NCBI GenBank assembly: GCA_018402665.1
Contig: JAGYIN010000011.1
Coordinates: forward strand, 1-58,884
DNA: 58,884 nucleotides
Direction of reading: 5' to 3'
Source of the DNA: Schleiferiaceae bacterium
GTDB taxonomy: Bacteria > Bacteroidota > Bacteroidia > Flavobacteriales > Schleiferiaceae
Notes under the pieces: model-generated
Seen by the model: only the letters and a program-made list of their open reading frames with translations
Told to the model about the DNA's origin: nothing
The model's database searches: none
Program-made: the position numbers and the translations under genes
Part shown: in pieces, positions 7,686 through 16,547 of the stretch
Position numbering within the stretch: position 1 is the stretch's first letter
Layout: each line of letters begins with the position of its first letter

Positions 7686-8752
7686 AGATTTTCCTCCAAA
7701 TACTGTGCGAGCGCCTCAGGCTCCATGTTCTTGCCGACAATCACGCCATTTTCATCTATGAGTAAGTTCTGCGGTATGAATTGGATACCGTAAAATGTAG
7801 AAATTTCATTTTGCCAGTAGTTTAAGTCGCTGACTTGTGGCCATTGCAACCCGTCTTCAGCGATGCCTTTGATCCATGCTTCTTTATCGCGATCTAGACT
7901 CACACCGATGATGTTGAATCCACGTTCTTTATAGGCATCATATAGGCCAACCAAAGCAGGATTCGCTGCACGACAAGGCTTACACCAAGATGCCCAAAAG
8001 TCCACAAGCACGAGTTTACCCTCAACACTAAGTAAACTGAGCATTTCACCTTCAGGGGTAGCCTGACTGAAATCGGTAAAGGTTGCGCCCACAGCAGATT
8101 TTTCAAGAGCAGCAATTTTTTCAGCCAATTTTATGTAATCTGGTGACTCGTGGTATTCAGCACTAATTTGATCGCGAACCGCGCGGAAATCCTCAATATC
8201 GTAACTGCTCGTATTTCCACTTAAAATGATAGCCGCACCAAGAATGTCGTTCTTTTTAGCAAAGTCCAGAGTCATTTTAGTTTGGTTATCAATCAAGGTC
8301 ATTGCTTCCTCACGAATTTGTTCCGTAGCGAGCGTATCATTGAGTTGCATTGCATTGCGGAATTTATCTTCTAAGGTCATCATGGTCGCATCGAAGAATG
8401 CCCCTTTATTGCGAAGGGCTTCTGCTGAATCATTGAACACTCCTGCTTCAACTACAATACCTGCCACAGAATCCATAGTGATGGTCACATCTGCACCGTC
8501 GTGGTAGTATACTGCGGGCATTCCGAGCTCGGCAATTTCTACCATGGCGTATTGATGGGGGAAATCGTCGATATGAACGGTTAATTTACCTGCACTTAAG
8601 GTCCCTTCGTAGAGCACCTCTTGATTTTCAAGACTTAATTTGACAGGGCTATCTCCAGCAGATTGCGCATCTATAGTGAGATCAAAGCCAGTTTCAGGTG
8701 CACAGGAGGCTAAAATTGCCGCAGCTGCAACACTAAGCATTACTTTCTTCAT
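7682..8752 (-). CDS. TlpA-like thiol-disulfide lipoprotein with DUF4369-like N-terminus
   Basis: A protein of 356 residues. The signal peptide ends in lipobox 'ILASCAPE' (lipidated Cys16), so it is a periplasmic lipoprotein. Residues about 20-115 resemble DUF4369, a beta-rich domain that often precedes thioredoxin folds in Bacteroidota. A helical linker follows, then an AhpC/TSA thioredoxin-like domain (about 220-356) with the redox motif 'WCKPC' and the cis-Pro region 'FIPQNLLID'. Such proteins reduce or oxidise periplasmic disulfides, for example in cytochrome maturation. It converges on the preceding gene with a four-base overlap, and its terminator lies inside that gene. Substrate unknown. 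Confidence 0.9.
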   Translation of the reverse strand: MKKVMLSVAAAAILASCAPETGFDLTIDAQSAGDSPVKLSLENQEVLYEGTLSAGKLTVHIDDFPHQYAMVEIAELGMPAVYYHDGADVTITMDSVAGIVVEAGVFNDSAEALRNKGAFFDATMMTLEDKFRNAMQLNDTLATEQIREEAMTLIDNQTKMTLDFAKKNDILGAAIILSGNTSSYDIEDFRAVRDQISAEYHESPDYIKLAEKIAALEKSAVGATFTDFSQATPEGEMLSLLSVEGKLVLVDFWASWCKPCRAANPALVGLYDAYKERGFNIIGVSLDRDKEAWIKGIAEDGLQWPQVSDLNYWQNEISTFYGIQFIPQNLLIDENGVIVGKNMEPEALAQYLEENL

Positions 8753-8794
8753 TGCTATTGTTTAAGTTTACACTCCGCAAATTACATAGAAGAG

Positions 8795-10795
8795 ATGAAG
8801 AAAATCGTTACCCTAATCACAATCTTAGTTTTTAGTGTCCAATTGGTTGCTAAAGAAGGCATGTGGATCCCCATGCTTCTGAACAACAACATCGCAGAGA
8901 TGCAGGCCATGGGCTGCGAATTAAGTGCTGAAGACATCTACAGCGTAAATCACAGCTCGTTGAAAGACGCGATCGTAAGTTTTGGAGGTTTTTGCACAGG
9001 CGAATTCATTTCTTCGAAAGGGTTGGTGCTTACCAATCACCATTGCGGATACAGTGAAATTCAAAAACAAAGCTCGATGGAGCACAACTACCTTAAGGAC
9101 GGCTTCTGGGCGCGTTCAATGGATGAGGAGTTAAAGAATCCGGGGCTTTTCGTTGAACAATTGGTTTATATGGAGGATGTGACCAATTCCTTGGTGAACT
9201 CCGGAGATAAATTCAAAGACATCGAGGCGGCTTTGCTCGAAGCAAAAGAATTGGAAAATCCCGATTTGAACTATAAAGTAGTCCCCTTTTTCAATAATAA
9301 CCAGTTTTTCCTCCTTGCTACCGTCAAATACAATGACGTCCGCCTAGTCGGTGCACCACCCAGCTCCATTGGTAAGTTTGGTGCAGATACAGATAATTGG
9401 GTTTTCCCGCGCCACACTGGGGATTTCAGCTTGTTCCGAGTATACGACGATAATGGAAATGCTTTTACACCGGCCCAGCATCTCAAAGTAAATATTGCAC
9501 CGCGCACAACGGGCGAATTCACGATGGTTTTTGGATATCCGGGCAGGACACAAGAGTATCTCACGGCAGTTCAAATGGATCAACTGGTAAATGTTGAAAA
9601 CGCCCGTCGCGTCGAGATTCGCAACGTTTTATTATCCATTATGGATGCGGAAATGCGCGCCGATGCTGAAGTGCAGCTAAAGTATGCGTCAAAATACGCG
9701 CGTATTGCCAATGGTTGGAAAAAATGGATTGGCCAGATTGAAGGGGTCCAATTCTCGAAAGGTCTTGACCGCAAACGCAAGCTCGAAGCAGAATTCACTG
9801 CTCGTATTGCTGCAGACGACGTTTTATGGGATACATACAGTGGACTTTTAAGCGAAATTGCGGTGAACACTACCCAGATTGCTGAAGGCCAATTAAAACG
9901 CAACGAGTTTATCGAAACCATCTATTACGGTATGGAATGGTTTGCACTGATGAGTAAACTTCAACGCGCGAAGTCCGACCTTGACATGGACGCAGCCGTG
10001 GTAGAGTTCCATCAAAACTATAGCCGTACCGTCAGTGAAAAAACCACTGCAGCAATGTTATCCATGGCTTTGGAAACCTTTCCAGACCTGTTAGGGGACA
10101 TGGACGAGGCCACTTTTGTCAGTACGGTTCATAATGAGATTGACTCGCTTGTAGTATTGGCCACGAAAGATGAGCCTCTAGAATTAGCCGTAGATGCTCC
10201 AACGGCAAACAACTTTAGTACAGCGGCTTTCCAAGCGTTCTACGCAGTATCACCGGATAATGAACTGTTGCAGCGGGCTACCCAACTTTCGGCGCAATAC
10301 ATGCGTGCGCTTATGGAAGTTTTCCCTGAACGCAATTTTTATCCGGACGCGAATAGTACACTTCGGGTAACCTATGGAAAATTAGAGGGAGTAAGCCCTC
10401 GTGATGCAGTGTCTTACGGAACTACTACTTATCTCGATGGCGCAATGGCAAAATACAAGCCCGGCGATTACGAGTTTGATGTACCCTCCAAACTTATTGA
10501 ATTGTACGACAACAAGGATTATGGTCAATATGCCGAAAACGGAAAACTACCGGTATGTAATATCGCTTCGAACCATACCACGGGAGGAAATAGTGGTTCT
10601 CCAGTGCTTAACGCTAGAGGCGAGCTCATCGGTTTAAATTTCGATCGCATTTGGGAAGGGACCATGAGCGATGTCAACTTCGATGCGAACATCTGCCGTA
10701 ACATTATGGTTGATAGTAGATATGTGCTTTTTATCATTGATAAATTTGCTGAACAGCACTGGCTGATTGATGAAATGGAGTTGGTCACCAATTAA
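8795..10795 (+). CDS. S46 family dipeptidyl-peptidase, predicted DPP11-like specificity
   Basis: A protein of 666 residues with a signal peptide (about 1-19, 'QLVAKEGMW'). S46 enzymes are periplasmic serine exopeptidases that remove dipeptides from the N-terminus. The catalytic His lies in 'TNHHCGY' (81-86) and the catalytic Ser is Ser600 in 'GGNSGSPV'. Eighteen residues after that Ser, at the position that sets P1 specificity in the family (Gly in DPP7, Arg in DPP11), this protein has Arg618 in 'FDRIWEG'. That predicts cleavage after Asp/Glu. It is somewhat shorter than the usual ~720 residues. It stands alone, divergent from the TlpA-like gene. Such enzymes are typical of protein-degrading Bacteroidota. 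Confidence 0.93.
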   Translation: MKKIVTLITILVFSVQLVAKEGMWIPMLLNNNIAEMQAMGCELSAEDIYSVNHSSLKDAIVSFGGFCTGEFISSKGLVLTNHHCGYSEIQKQSSMEHNYLKDGFWARSMDEELKNPGLFVEQLVYMEDVTNSLVNSGDKFKDIEAALLEAKELENPDLNYKVVPFFNNNQFFLLATVKYNDVRLVGAPPSSIGKFGADTDNWVFPRHTGDFSLFRVYDDNGNAFTPAQHLKVNIAPRTTGEFTMVFGYPGRTQEYLTAVQMDQLVNVENARRVEIRNVLLSIMDAEMRADAEVQLKYASKYARIANGWKKWIGQIEGVQFSKGLDRKRKLEAEFTARIAADDVLWDTYSGLLSEIAVNTTQIAEGQLKRNEFIETIYYGMEWFALMSKLQRAKSDLDMDAAVVEFHQNYSRTVSEKTTAAMLSMALETFPDLLGDMDEATFVSTVHNEIDSLVVLATKDEPLELAVDAPTANNFSTAAFQAFYAVSPDNELLQRATQLSAQYMRALMEVFPERNFYPDANSTLRVTYGKLEGVSPRDAVSYGTTTYLDGAMAKYKPGDYEFDVPSKLIELYDNKDYGQYAENGKLPVCNIASNHTTGGNSGSPVLNARGELIGLNFDRIWEGTMSDVNFDANICRNIMVDSRYVLFIIDKFAEQHWLIDEMELVTN

Positions 10796-10837
10796 ACCAA
10801 TTGCATTCCAACAGCTCCAAGGTTAAAGTCCATTAAG

Positions 10838-12019
10838 TTGTCCTACAAAACAGTCGTCATATTCGTGGTTGCCTTGATTGTTTCCTCTTGTGAGGACGGT
10901 CCAGGTGCGGTTTATGGTGAGCCCTTTGAAGCGGTAATTGCACAATTTGGTGAAGCTTTACCCGTTGAGCCGCCATTATCATATGAAAGCAAGGCCCCGC
11001 GGTATATCCAGAAAGATGTACGCAACGGACAAGCTATCGATGATAAACGTGCCACGCTCGGACGCGTCCTTTTCTATGATAAATCCTTAAGTGATAATGG
11101 CACTATCGCTTGTGCTTCCTGTCACCAACAAGCCCATGGGTTTTCTGACACTGCACAACGAAGTATAGGTTTAAACGGAGAAGTGACGAGCAGACACAGC
11201 ATGCGTTTGGTAAATAATAGATTTGCCATAGAACAGCGCATGTTTTGGGACGAGCGGGCGCTAGATCTTGAAGACCAAGTTTTGCAGCCTATTAAAGACC
11301 ACATAGAAATGGGTTTCAGCGGTTCAAACGGACAGCCTGGAATAAATGTTCTACTACAAAAACTACAGGCTTTACCCTATTACAAGGAACTCTTTGCATG
11401 GACTTTTGACGGAGATAGCACCGTAACAGCGGGTAAAATCGCACTTGCACTCACAGATTTCGTTCATTCTATAGAGAGCTTTGATGCAAAATTTGATGAT
11501 GGATTTACAAATTTGGCGGCATTAAATCAGCCGTTTCAAAACTTCACCGCTCAAGAGAACCAAGGCAAAGCGCTATTTCTAACACCGCCAAGCCTCAATA
11601 TCAACGGTGTCCGTACCGGTGGTGGTGCGGGTTGTGCAGGTTGTCACCAACCGCCTGAATTTGATATCGATCCCAATTCATTAAATAATGGGGTAGACCA
11701 TGTGGCTGGTGATCCATCGAGCGCAGATTTCACAAATACGCGTTCACCGTCGCTACGCGAGGTAATTGGGCCAAATGGAGATCCGAATGGTCCTATGATG
11801 CATACAGGCGATTTTATAGAACTCACTACTGTTATTGAACATTATAATGAGGTGATTCCAGATGTGAATAACCTTAATCTGGACCAGCGTTTGAAGCGTG
11901 GACCGAACACGCTCAAACTGGAACTAACTACACAAGAACGTGAGGCATTGGAGGCCTTTGTAAAAACACTGACAGGAAGCACTGTATACACAGATCAACG
12001 TTGGTCTTCGCCGTTCTAA
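10838..12019 (+). CDS. Di-haem cytochrome c peroxidase family lipoprotein
   Basis: A protein of 393 residues starting at a TTG; no ATG or GTG lies upstream in frame before a stop. The first residues form a lipoprotein signal ending 'LIVSSCED'. Two CxxCH haem sites are visible: 'CASCHQ' near residue 89 and 'CAGCHQ' near 269. Between them 'RHSMRLVNNRF' and 'MFWDERA' match the CcpA/MauG family. These periplasmic enzymes reduce H2O2 with electrons from cytochromes, or oxidise other substrates. The C-terminal 'PMMHTGDFIELTTVIEHYN' is the family end. It is separated from its neighbours by 42 and 78 bases, so it is probably its own unit. Confidence 0.9.
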   Translation: MSYKTVVIFVVALIVSSCEDGPGAVYGEPFEAVIAQFGEALPVEPPLSYESKAPRYIQKDVRNGQAIDDKRATLGRVLFYDKSLSDNGTIACASCHQQAHGFSDTAQRSIGLNGEVTSRHSMRLVNNRFAIEQRMFWDERALDLEDQVLQPIKDHIEMGFSGSNGQPGINVLLQKLQALPYYKELFAWTFDGDSTVTAGKIALALTDFVHSIESFDAKFDDGFTNLAALNQPFQNFTAQENQGKALFLTPPSLNINGVRTGGGAGCAGCHQPPEFDIDPNSLNNGVDHVAGDPSSADFTNTRSPSLREVIGPNGDPNGPMMHTGDFIELTTVIEHYNEVIPDVNNLNLDQRLKRGPNTLKLELTTQEREALEAFVKTLTGSTVYTDQRWSSPF

Positions 12020-12070
12020 TTGTGTAAAACTTCAAGCGCTTATCTATTGGGTAGACCGAAGAGTTCTCCC

Positions 12071-12078
12071 TACTTTTA
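12071..12078 (+). promoter_or_regulatory. Possible -7 element for glyA
   Basis: TACTTTTA differs from TAnnTTTG only at the last base and lies 19 bases before the glyA ATG. No good -33 element is seen. Confidence 0.35.
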
Positions 12079-12097
12079 CCGCTTCAATTAAAGCATC

Positions 12098-13372
12098 ATG
12101 AGAGACACTACGATTTTCGACCTAATCGCCCAGGAACGCCAACGACAAGTTAATGGAATTGAGCTGATTGCTTCAGAAAACTTTGCTTCTGAGCAAGTTA
12201 TGGAGGCCCAGGGTTCGGTCCTCACCAACAAATACGCGGAAGGATATCCCGGTAAGCGTTATTATGGAGGGTGTGAGATAGTAGATGTCGTAGAGGATTT
12301 AGCGCGTGATCGCGCAAAAGAGCTCTATGGTGCAGCCTATGTTAACGTACAACCGCACTCTGGATCACAGGCTAACGCAGCAGTGTACCTCGCAGTGATG
12401 AAGCCAGGAGATACTGTTTTAGGTTTTGACCTTAGCCACGGCGGACACCTCACACACGGTTCACCTGTGAATTTTTCAGGGAAAACTTACCACGCGGAAT
12501 TTTATGGTGTTGAAAGAGAGACGGGTGTATTAAACTACGATGCTATTGAAGCGAAAGCGAAAGAATGCAAGCCACGTATGATCATCGCTGGTGCTTCAGC
12601 ATACAGCCGTGATATAGATTTCGCACGCTTTCGTGAGATCGCAGATGAGGTAGGTGCCATCCTTTTGGCAGATATATCACACCCATCGGGTATGATTGCA
12701 AAGGGCATTCTAAATGACCCGATGCCGCATTGTCATATCGTCACAACCACTACGCACAAAACCCTTCGTGGACCGCGTGGAGGTATGATTATGATGGGTG
12801 AGGATTTCCCAAATCCATGGGGTGAGACCAACATGAAAGGTGAAGTAAAAATGATGTCGAATGTCCTGGACATGGCGATCTTCCCAGGAATTCAAGGTGG
12901 ACCTCTAGAGCACGTTATAGCTGCAAAAGCAATTGCCTATGGTGAAGCTTTAACGGATGAGTTCTTCCATTATCAATTGCAGGTGAAAAAGAATGCAGCA
13001 GCAATGGCTAAGGCCTTTGTAGATCGCGGCTATGATATTATTTCAGGTGGTACAGATAATCACTTAATGCTGATTGATTTACGCAATAAAGGCGTTACTG
13101 GAAAGGCTACTGAGCAGGCTTTAGTTCGTGCGCACATCACTGCAAATAAGAATATGGTGCCCTTCGATGACAAGAGCCCATTCACCACCTCAGGTATTCG
13201 TTTAGGCGCGCCAGCCATTACTACGCGCGGATTAAAAGAAGCGGATATGGAGACCATTACGGACTTTATTGACCGTGTGGTGACAAATATTGATTCAGAT
13301 TCGCACATTAAGGAGGTCGGAGATGCAGTTGTAAAAATGATGCAGGACCGCCCGTTGTTTACTTGGGAGTAA
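12098..13372 (+). CDS. glyA: Serine hydroxymethyltransferase
   Basis: A protein of 424 residues, the expected length. It is a PLP enzyme that converts serine and tetrahydrofolate to glycine and 5,10-methylene-THF and is the main source of one-carbon units. It shows '[10 protein letters not shown]' (substrate and folate contacts), '[15 protein letters not shown]', '[11 protein letters not shown]' and the PLP-lysine motif '[14 protein letters not shown]' near residue 220. The C-terminal '[15 protein letters not shown]' is conserved. It appears monocistronic; the phosphatase gene that follows begins 32 bases later and may be read through. Confidence 0.98.
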   Translation: MRDTTIFDLIAQERQRQVNGIELIASENFASEQVMEAQGSVLTNKYAEGYPGKRYYGGCEIVDVVEDLARDRAKELYGAAYVNVQPHSGSQANAAVYLAVMKPGDTVLGFDLSHGGHLTHGSPVNFSGKTYHAEFYGVERETGVLNYDAIEAKAKECKPRMIIAGASAYSRDIDFARFREIADEVGAILLADISHPSGMIAKGILNDPMPHCHIVTTTTHKTLRGPRGGMIMMGEDFPNPWGETNMKGEVKMMSNVLDMAIFPGIQGGPLEHVIAAKAIAYGEALTDEFFHYQLQVKKNAAAMAKAFVDRGYDIISGGTDNHLMLIDLRNKGVTGKATEQALVRAHITANKNMVPFDDKSPFTTSGIRLGAPAITTRGLKEADMETITDFIDRVVTNIDSDSHIKEVGDAVVKMMQDRPLFTWE

Positions 13373-13404
13373 GTATCTTCGAAGGAACCAATAGCCTTAG
13401 TAAT

Positions 13405-14361
13405 ATGTACAAGAGTATTATGAAGCGCTGCGCCGTATTGGTTGCAGCGCTTTTCTTTTCGCTACCCATGGTGGCCCAGCTTGATTTTGAAATAGATCGG
13501 AGCGTCAAAGAATCGCGTGTCGGTATTATTCGAAATACTTTATTGACCATAGATGATGATGCGAAGGCGATTATTAATCGGCCGCTGAAGAACCCCAATC
13601 TCACTGCAAATGGTGTGAAACTGTTTGCGATGATCGTGACGGACTATCAGACCACGAAGTTTTTCCAGGAGCAAATAGAGCCGTTGGATGTGTATGTACG
13701 TGATGCGATTTCTTTTCCTAGTCTTTTTACTGGTGTACCTGTTTTGGGAAGATGGGGTGGTGGCGTTGATGGCTACATGTATACAGGTGTGAGCGCCATG
13801 TACGCAGCTGGCGTTTTGTTAGGTAACGAGAAAATGCAAGAGGCAGGTATACTTACGACTAAGGCCGTTGTTGAATCGTATGTTGTAAGTCATATTGTTC
13901 TAAAGACCTTAGTAGCACGGCATCGTCCTGCACGTCCTTTGGGCGGTATGGGGTCTGACAGAGATAGTCAATATCCTTTCGTTCAGAGTCCGTTGGATTT
14001 TTTTAATTTTCATGTTCCTTACCTGCACTCAGAAGCCTATGGTACAGGCTTTCCTAGTTACCATGCAACCATGTTCTTTGCATTTGCATCAGTAAATAGT
14101 AAGGTCTTTGATAATTCTTGGGTGCCTTACGCATTGGCTGGAACAGCACTACTTTACGACATTCGAGGACACAATCATTGGGTTAGTGAATTAGTTGCGG
14201 GTGCAGTAATAGGGGAGTTCATCGGAAAGGTGGTTTATGAAAATTACCATGAGCGCCGAAGTACATCGAATTCATTGAAGAAAAGACGAAGGTTTGCCTC
14301 GCAAATGGGGATAGGTCAAAATTTTGGTGTTGTCGGTCCTTCAGTTGTGATTAGTTGGTAA
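13405..14361 (+). CDS. PAP2-superfamily phosphatase with signal peptide
   Basis: A protein of 318 residues from the ATG at 13405 (a second ATG at 13420 starts right at the signal peptide and is an alternative). The signal peptide ends near 'LPMVAQ'. Phosphatidic-acid phosphatase motifs are 'KTLVARHRP' (motif 1), 'GFPSYHAT' (motif 2, PSYH instead of PSGH) and 'IRGHNHWVSELVAG' (motif 3). In motif 3 the usual HxxxD is HxxxE, a conservative change of the acidic residue. Members dephosphorylate lipid phosphates or act as haloperoxidase-like enzymes on the periplasmic side. Substrate unknown. A longer frame starting at 13363 would overlap glyA and lacks support. Confidence 0.85.
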   Translation: MYKSIMKRCAVLVAALFFSLPMVAQLDFEIDRSVKESRVGIIRNTLLTIDDDAKAIINRPLKNPNLTANGVKLFAMIVTDYQTTKFFQEQIEPLDVYVRDAISFPSLFTGVPVLGRWGGGVDGYMYTGVSAMYAAGVLLGNEKMQEAGILTTKAVVESYVVSHIVLKTLVARHRPARPLGGMGSDRDSQYPFVQSPLDFFNFHVPYLHSEAYGTGFPSYHATMFFAFASVNSKVFDNSWVPYALAGTALLYDIRGHNHWVSELVAGAVIGEFIGKVVYENYHERRSTSNSLKKRRRFASQMGIGQNFGVVGPSVVISW

Positions 14362-14408
14362 AATCGGCCCGATTATTGTAAAACAACTACCCGTAATTAA
14401 TCCGAACA

Positions 14409-14825
14409 ATGAGAAGAATTTTATTGCTGTTACCGTTTATTGTCTTTTTTGCTTCCTGCGAAACTGAAACAACCACAGATACGAATACGGAACGCTTTTA
14501 CAAGGCACCCTGGAACGTTGAGTTAAACCGTTCGCATGGAGCAGTAGGACAGCTTAGTGCTGCGAATGAAGATCATTCAGGTACCTTAAATTTAGCGAAG
14601 CACGGGAGTGCAACCTTCGATGTTTCCATGTTGAGCGACCACATGTATCAACAGTGGGGGTACAGCTGGACTACCGACGAATTTTATATGAATTGGGCGC
14701 CCTGTTTAGACTGGTACATTAATGAAGCCGAGGACAGCATGCATTTAAACTACGATTACCAGGATTATGACCCGAACTCTGGGAACAGTTTTTACTGGAA
14801 TTATGATCTTATACTGACGAGATAA
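14409..14825 (+). CDS. Small lipoprotein of unknown function
   Basis: A protein of 138 residues. The signal peptide 'LLLLPFIVFFASCETE' carries a clear lipobox with lipidated Cys17, followed by a Thr/Glu-rich linker. The mature part is beta-rich with many Trp and Tyr residues ('GYSWTTDEFYMNWAP', 'SFYWNYDLILTR') and resembles a small lipocalin-like barrel, though I cannot assign a family. It is followed directly by a bidirectional terminator. Nothing in the neighbourhood suggests a specific role. Confidence 0.75.
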   Translation: MRRILLLLPFIVFFASCETETTTDTNTERFYKAPWNVELNRSHGAVGQLSAANEDHSGTLNLAKHGSATFDVSMLSDHMYQQWGYSWTTDEFYMNWAPCLDWYINEAEDSMHLNYDYQDYDPNSGNSFYWNYDLILTR

Positions 14826-14851
14826 AAAAAGCGGGCAATGTCCGCTTTTTT
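14825..14851. terminator. Bidirectional terminator
   Basis: AAAAAAGCGGGC / GTCCGCTTTTTT forms a 12-bp stem with a 3-base loop (AAT). It has a T run on either strand, so it serves both the lipoprotein gene (plus strand) and the 39-residue membrane protein (minus strand), whose stop is at its right edge. Confidence 0.85.
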
Positions 14852-14970
14852 TATGCTTCTAACTTTTTCTTCAAGTCAGCGATCTCTTTAGCCAGGTGGT
14901 GCATGATGCGAAAGGAAATGACTATGGTTCCTAAAAGTCCGGCGGTCAGTAGATAAATGAGGGTATCCAT
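14851..14970 (-). CDS. 39-residue single-span membrane protein
   Basis: A short frame encoding MDTLIYLLTAGLLGTIVISF followed by 19 more residues that end 'DLKKKLEA'. Residues 3-22 form one transmembrane helix. The rest (23-39) is an amphipathic, charged segment with coiled-coil-like heptads. The stop coincides with the shared terminator, and no other gene occupies 14852-15095, which supports a real small gene. Such mini-membrane proteins are common in Bacteroidota but have no known function. Confidence 0.6.
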   Translation of the reverse strand: MDTLIYLLTAGLLGTIVISFRIMHHLAKEIADLKKKLEA

Positions 14971-15074
14971 AAGTATTGTGTTGTTTGCTGTTTAACAAGA
15001 GCGGTACCTAAAGGTTCATTATTCAATGTGTTGATATTATTCAAAAAATCACTTTCCTATTTCATTAGGCGCAT

Positions 15075-15082
15075 TATATTTG
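15075..15082 (+). promoter_or_regulatory. Promoter of tRNA-Met
   Basis: TATATTTG (exact TAnnTTTG) lies 13 bases before the first tRNA base. A TTTC at 15053-15056, 18 bases upstream, fits the -33 element. Confidence 0.65.
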
Positions 15083-15095
15083 CACCCCATTCAAT

Positions 15096-15169
15096 GGCGA
15101 GGTAGCTCAGCTGGTTAGAGCGTCGGATTCATAACCCGGAGGTCGGGGGATCGTGCCCCCCTCTCGCTA
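15096..15169 (+). tRNA. tRNA-Met (anticodon CAT, elongator type)
   Basis: The cloverleaf folds with acceptor GGCGAGG / TCTCGCT (G-U at both ends), D stem GCTC/GAGC, anticodon loop TTCATAA with CAT at 15130-15132, variable AGGTC and T stem GGGGG/CCCCC. The CCA is not encoded. The anticodon stem has one A-C mismatch at its loop end. The T loop reads ATCGTGC instead of the usual TTCRANY: positions 54 and 58 are A and T rather than T and A. It is not an initiator because position 1 is paired and the anticodon stem lacks the three G-C pairs. A Lys-modified Ile2 tRNA is less likely but shares the CAT anticodon. Confidence 0.9.
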
Positions 15170-15174
15170 CAGGA

Positions 15175-15209
15175 AGCCCTTTGAAGTGAAAACTTCAGAG
15201 GGCTTTTTT
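15175..15209 (+). terminator. Terminator of tRNA-Met
   Basis: AGCCCTTTGAAGT / ACTTCAGAGGGCT is a 13-bp stem with one wobble and a GAAA loop, followed by six T residues. It overlaps the last codon of the convergent MFS gene. Confidence 0.9.
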
Positions 15210-16419
15210 ATTCCTCGTAAAAGTCCAAATCCCTTCCAAAGGTTTCATGAAGACCAGAAATGGCCCAGTAGGTAACGAACATCACAATAACAGCTGTGAA
15301 GATGCCTGCGCCTACATATGTAAATTTCGTATTAAGGGCTAAAAAGAGCGCCGTAATCCCGTTGAGTGAACCTCTTACCATGTTCGGGATAGATGTGGCG
15401 GCTGTGGCTCTTAAATTGGTTCCAAAGTTTTCTGCACCGATGGTGACAAACACAGCCCAGAAACCCGTTCCAAAGCCCATGATGCCCGTAGAGATATATA
15501 ATTGCAATGCTGAGGAGGCCGTGAAAAAAACCACCATACCTACCATAGTGATGGCATAAAATACATGCATGGCCTGCTTCCGTGATTTCAATCTTTGTGA
15601 CAATAGTCCGATCGCAACATCTCCCACCGCTATGGCGCTGTAGCTGACCATTATTCCAATACCAGGGTCAATGGTATCAGTAATACCTAACTGGCGTGCG
15701 AATTCGGGAGAAAAGGAAATGAGAATACCTACAACGAACCATGTAGGCAACCCGATTAATATGCTCCTCAGGTAACGCATAAAACGTTCCTTCGTCGCAA
15801 ATAACATAAGGAAATTCCCTTTTGATACGGTTGAATCAGAGGCTAATGATTTGTAAAGCCCGCTCTCAAAAACGCTCAATCGAATAAAAAGCAGTAGTAA
15901 TCCCAATCCTCCGCCGATGAAGTAGCACGTTCTCCAATCGAACCATTGGGCAATAAAAAAAGCAAGAACAGCACCCGTGAGCCCGACACCGGCAACAAGA
16001 GATGTTCCAATACCACGCTTCTCTTTCGGTAAGAGTTCAGAAACTAAAGTAATTCCGGCACCTAATTCTCCTGCAAGTCCAATTCCCGCAAAGAAGCGAA
16101 TCCACGCATACTGTGCACCGTTTGTTACGAAACCATTGGCAATATTTCCTAGCGAATAGAGGGCAATCGAATAAAATAACACTTTAGTACGGCCCAATTT
16201 ATCACCAAGTACCCCCCATAGAATACCACCTAGAAGTAGACCAAACATTTGCGTATTTAAAATGAGCATCCCAATTTCTCCTACATCCTCAACACCCAAA
16301 TCTGTTAAAGAAGGGATTCGAATGATGCTGAAAAGTAGTAAGTCGTAGATATCAACAAAGTATCCGAGGGCAGCTACCCAAATGATGGGTTGACGAAAGA
16401 TTGAAGTTGAAGCCTGCAT
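15208..16419 (-). CDS. MFS transporter
   Basis: A protein of 403 residues with 12 predicted membrane helices. The helix 2-3 loop 'GVLGDKLGRTKVLF' is the MFS signature G-x-L-x-D-x-x-G-R-[KR], and 'RFFAGIGLAGELGAGITLVSELLP' matches helix 4-5 of sugar/acid:H+ symporters of the SHS/ACS type. The second half contains 'GLLSQRLKSRKQAM', the repeat of the motif. It probably moves an organic acid or sugar with protons across the inner membrane; the substrate cannot be read from sequence. It is monocistronic and converges on the tRNA. Confidence 0.9.
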   Translation of the reverse strand: MQASTSIFRQPIIWVAALGYFVDIYDLLLFSIIRIPSLTDLGVEDVGEIGMLILNTQMFGLLLGGILWGVLGDKLGRTKVLFYSIALYSLGNIANGFVTNGAQYAWIRFFAGIGLAGELGAGITLVSELLPKEKRGIGTSLVAGVGLTGAVLAFFIAQWFDWRTCYFIGGGLGLLLLFIRLSVFESGLYKSLASDSTVSKGNFLMLFATKERFMRYLRSILIGLPTWFVVGILISFSPEFARQLGITDTIDPGIGIMVSYSAIAVGDVAIGLLSQRLKSRKQAMHVFYAITMVGMVVFFTASSALQLYISTGIMGFGTGFWAVFVTIGAENFGTNLRATAATSIPNMVRGSLNGITALFLALNTKFTYVGAGIFTAVIVMFVTYWAISGLHETFGRDLDFYEE

Positions 16420-16547
16420 GGTGTTTTATGATTAGCGTAATGAAGATAGAGAATATGTCAGAACTGCAGTTTTTTCAAGGGTTTTTGCACAAAGTGTTGC
16501 TTATTTCGTTTGACTTATTATATTGCATGAATTAGATAAGTACCACC

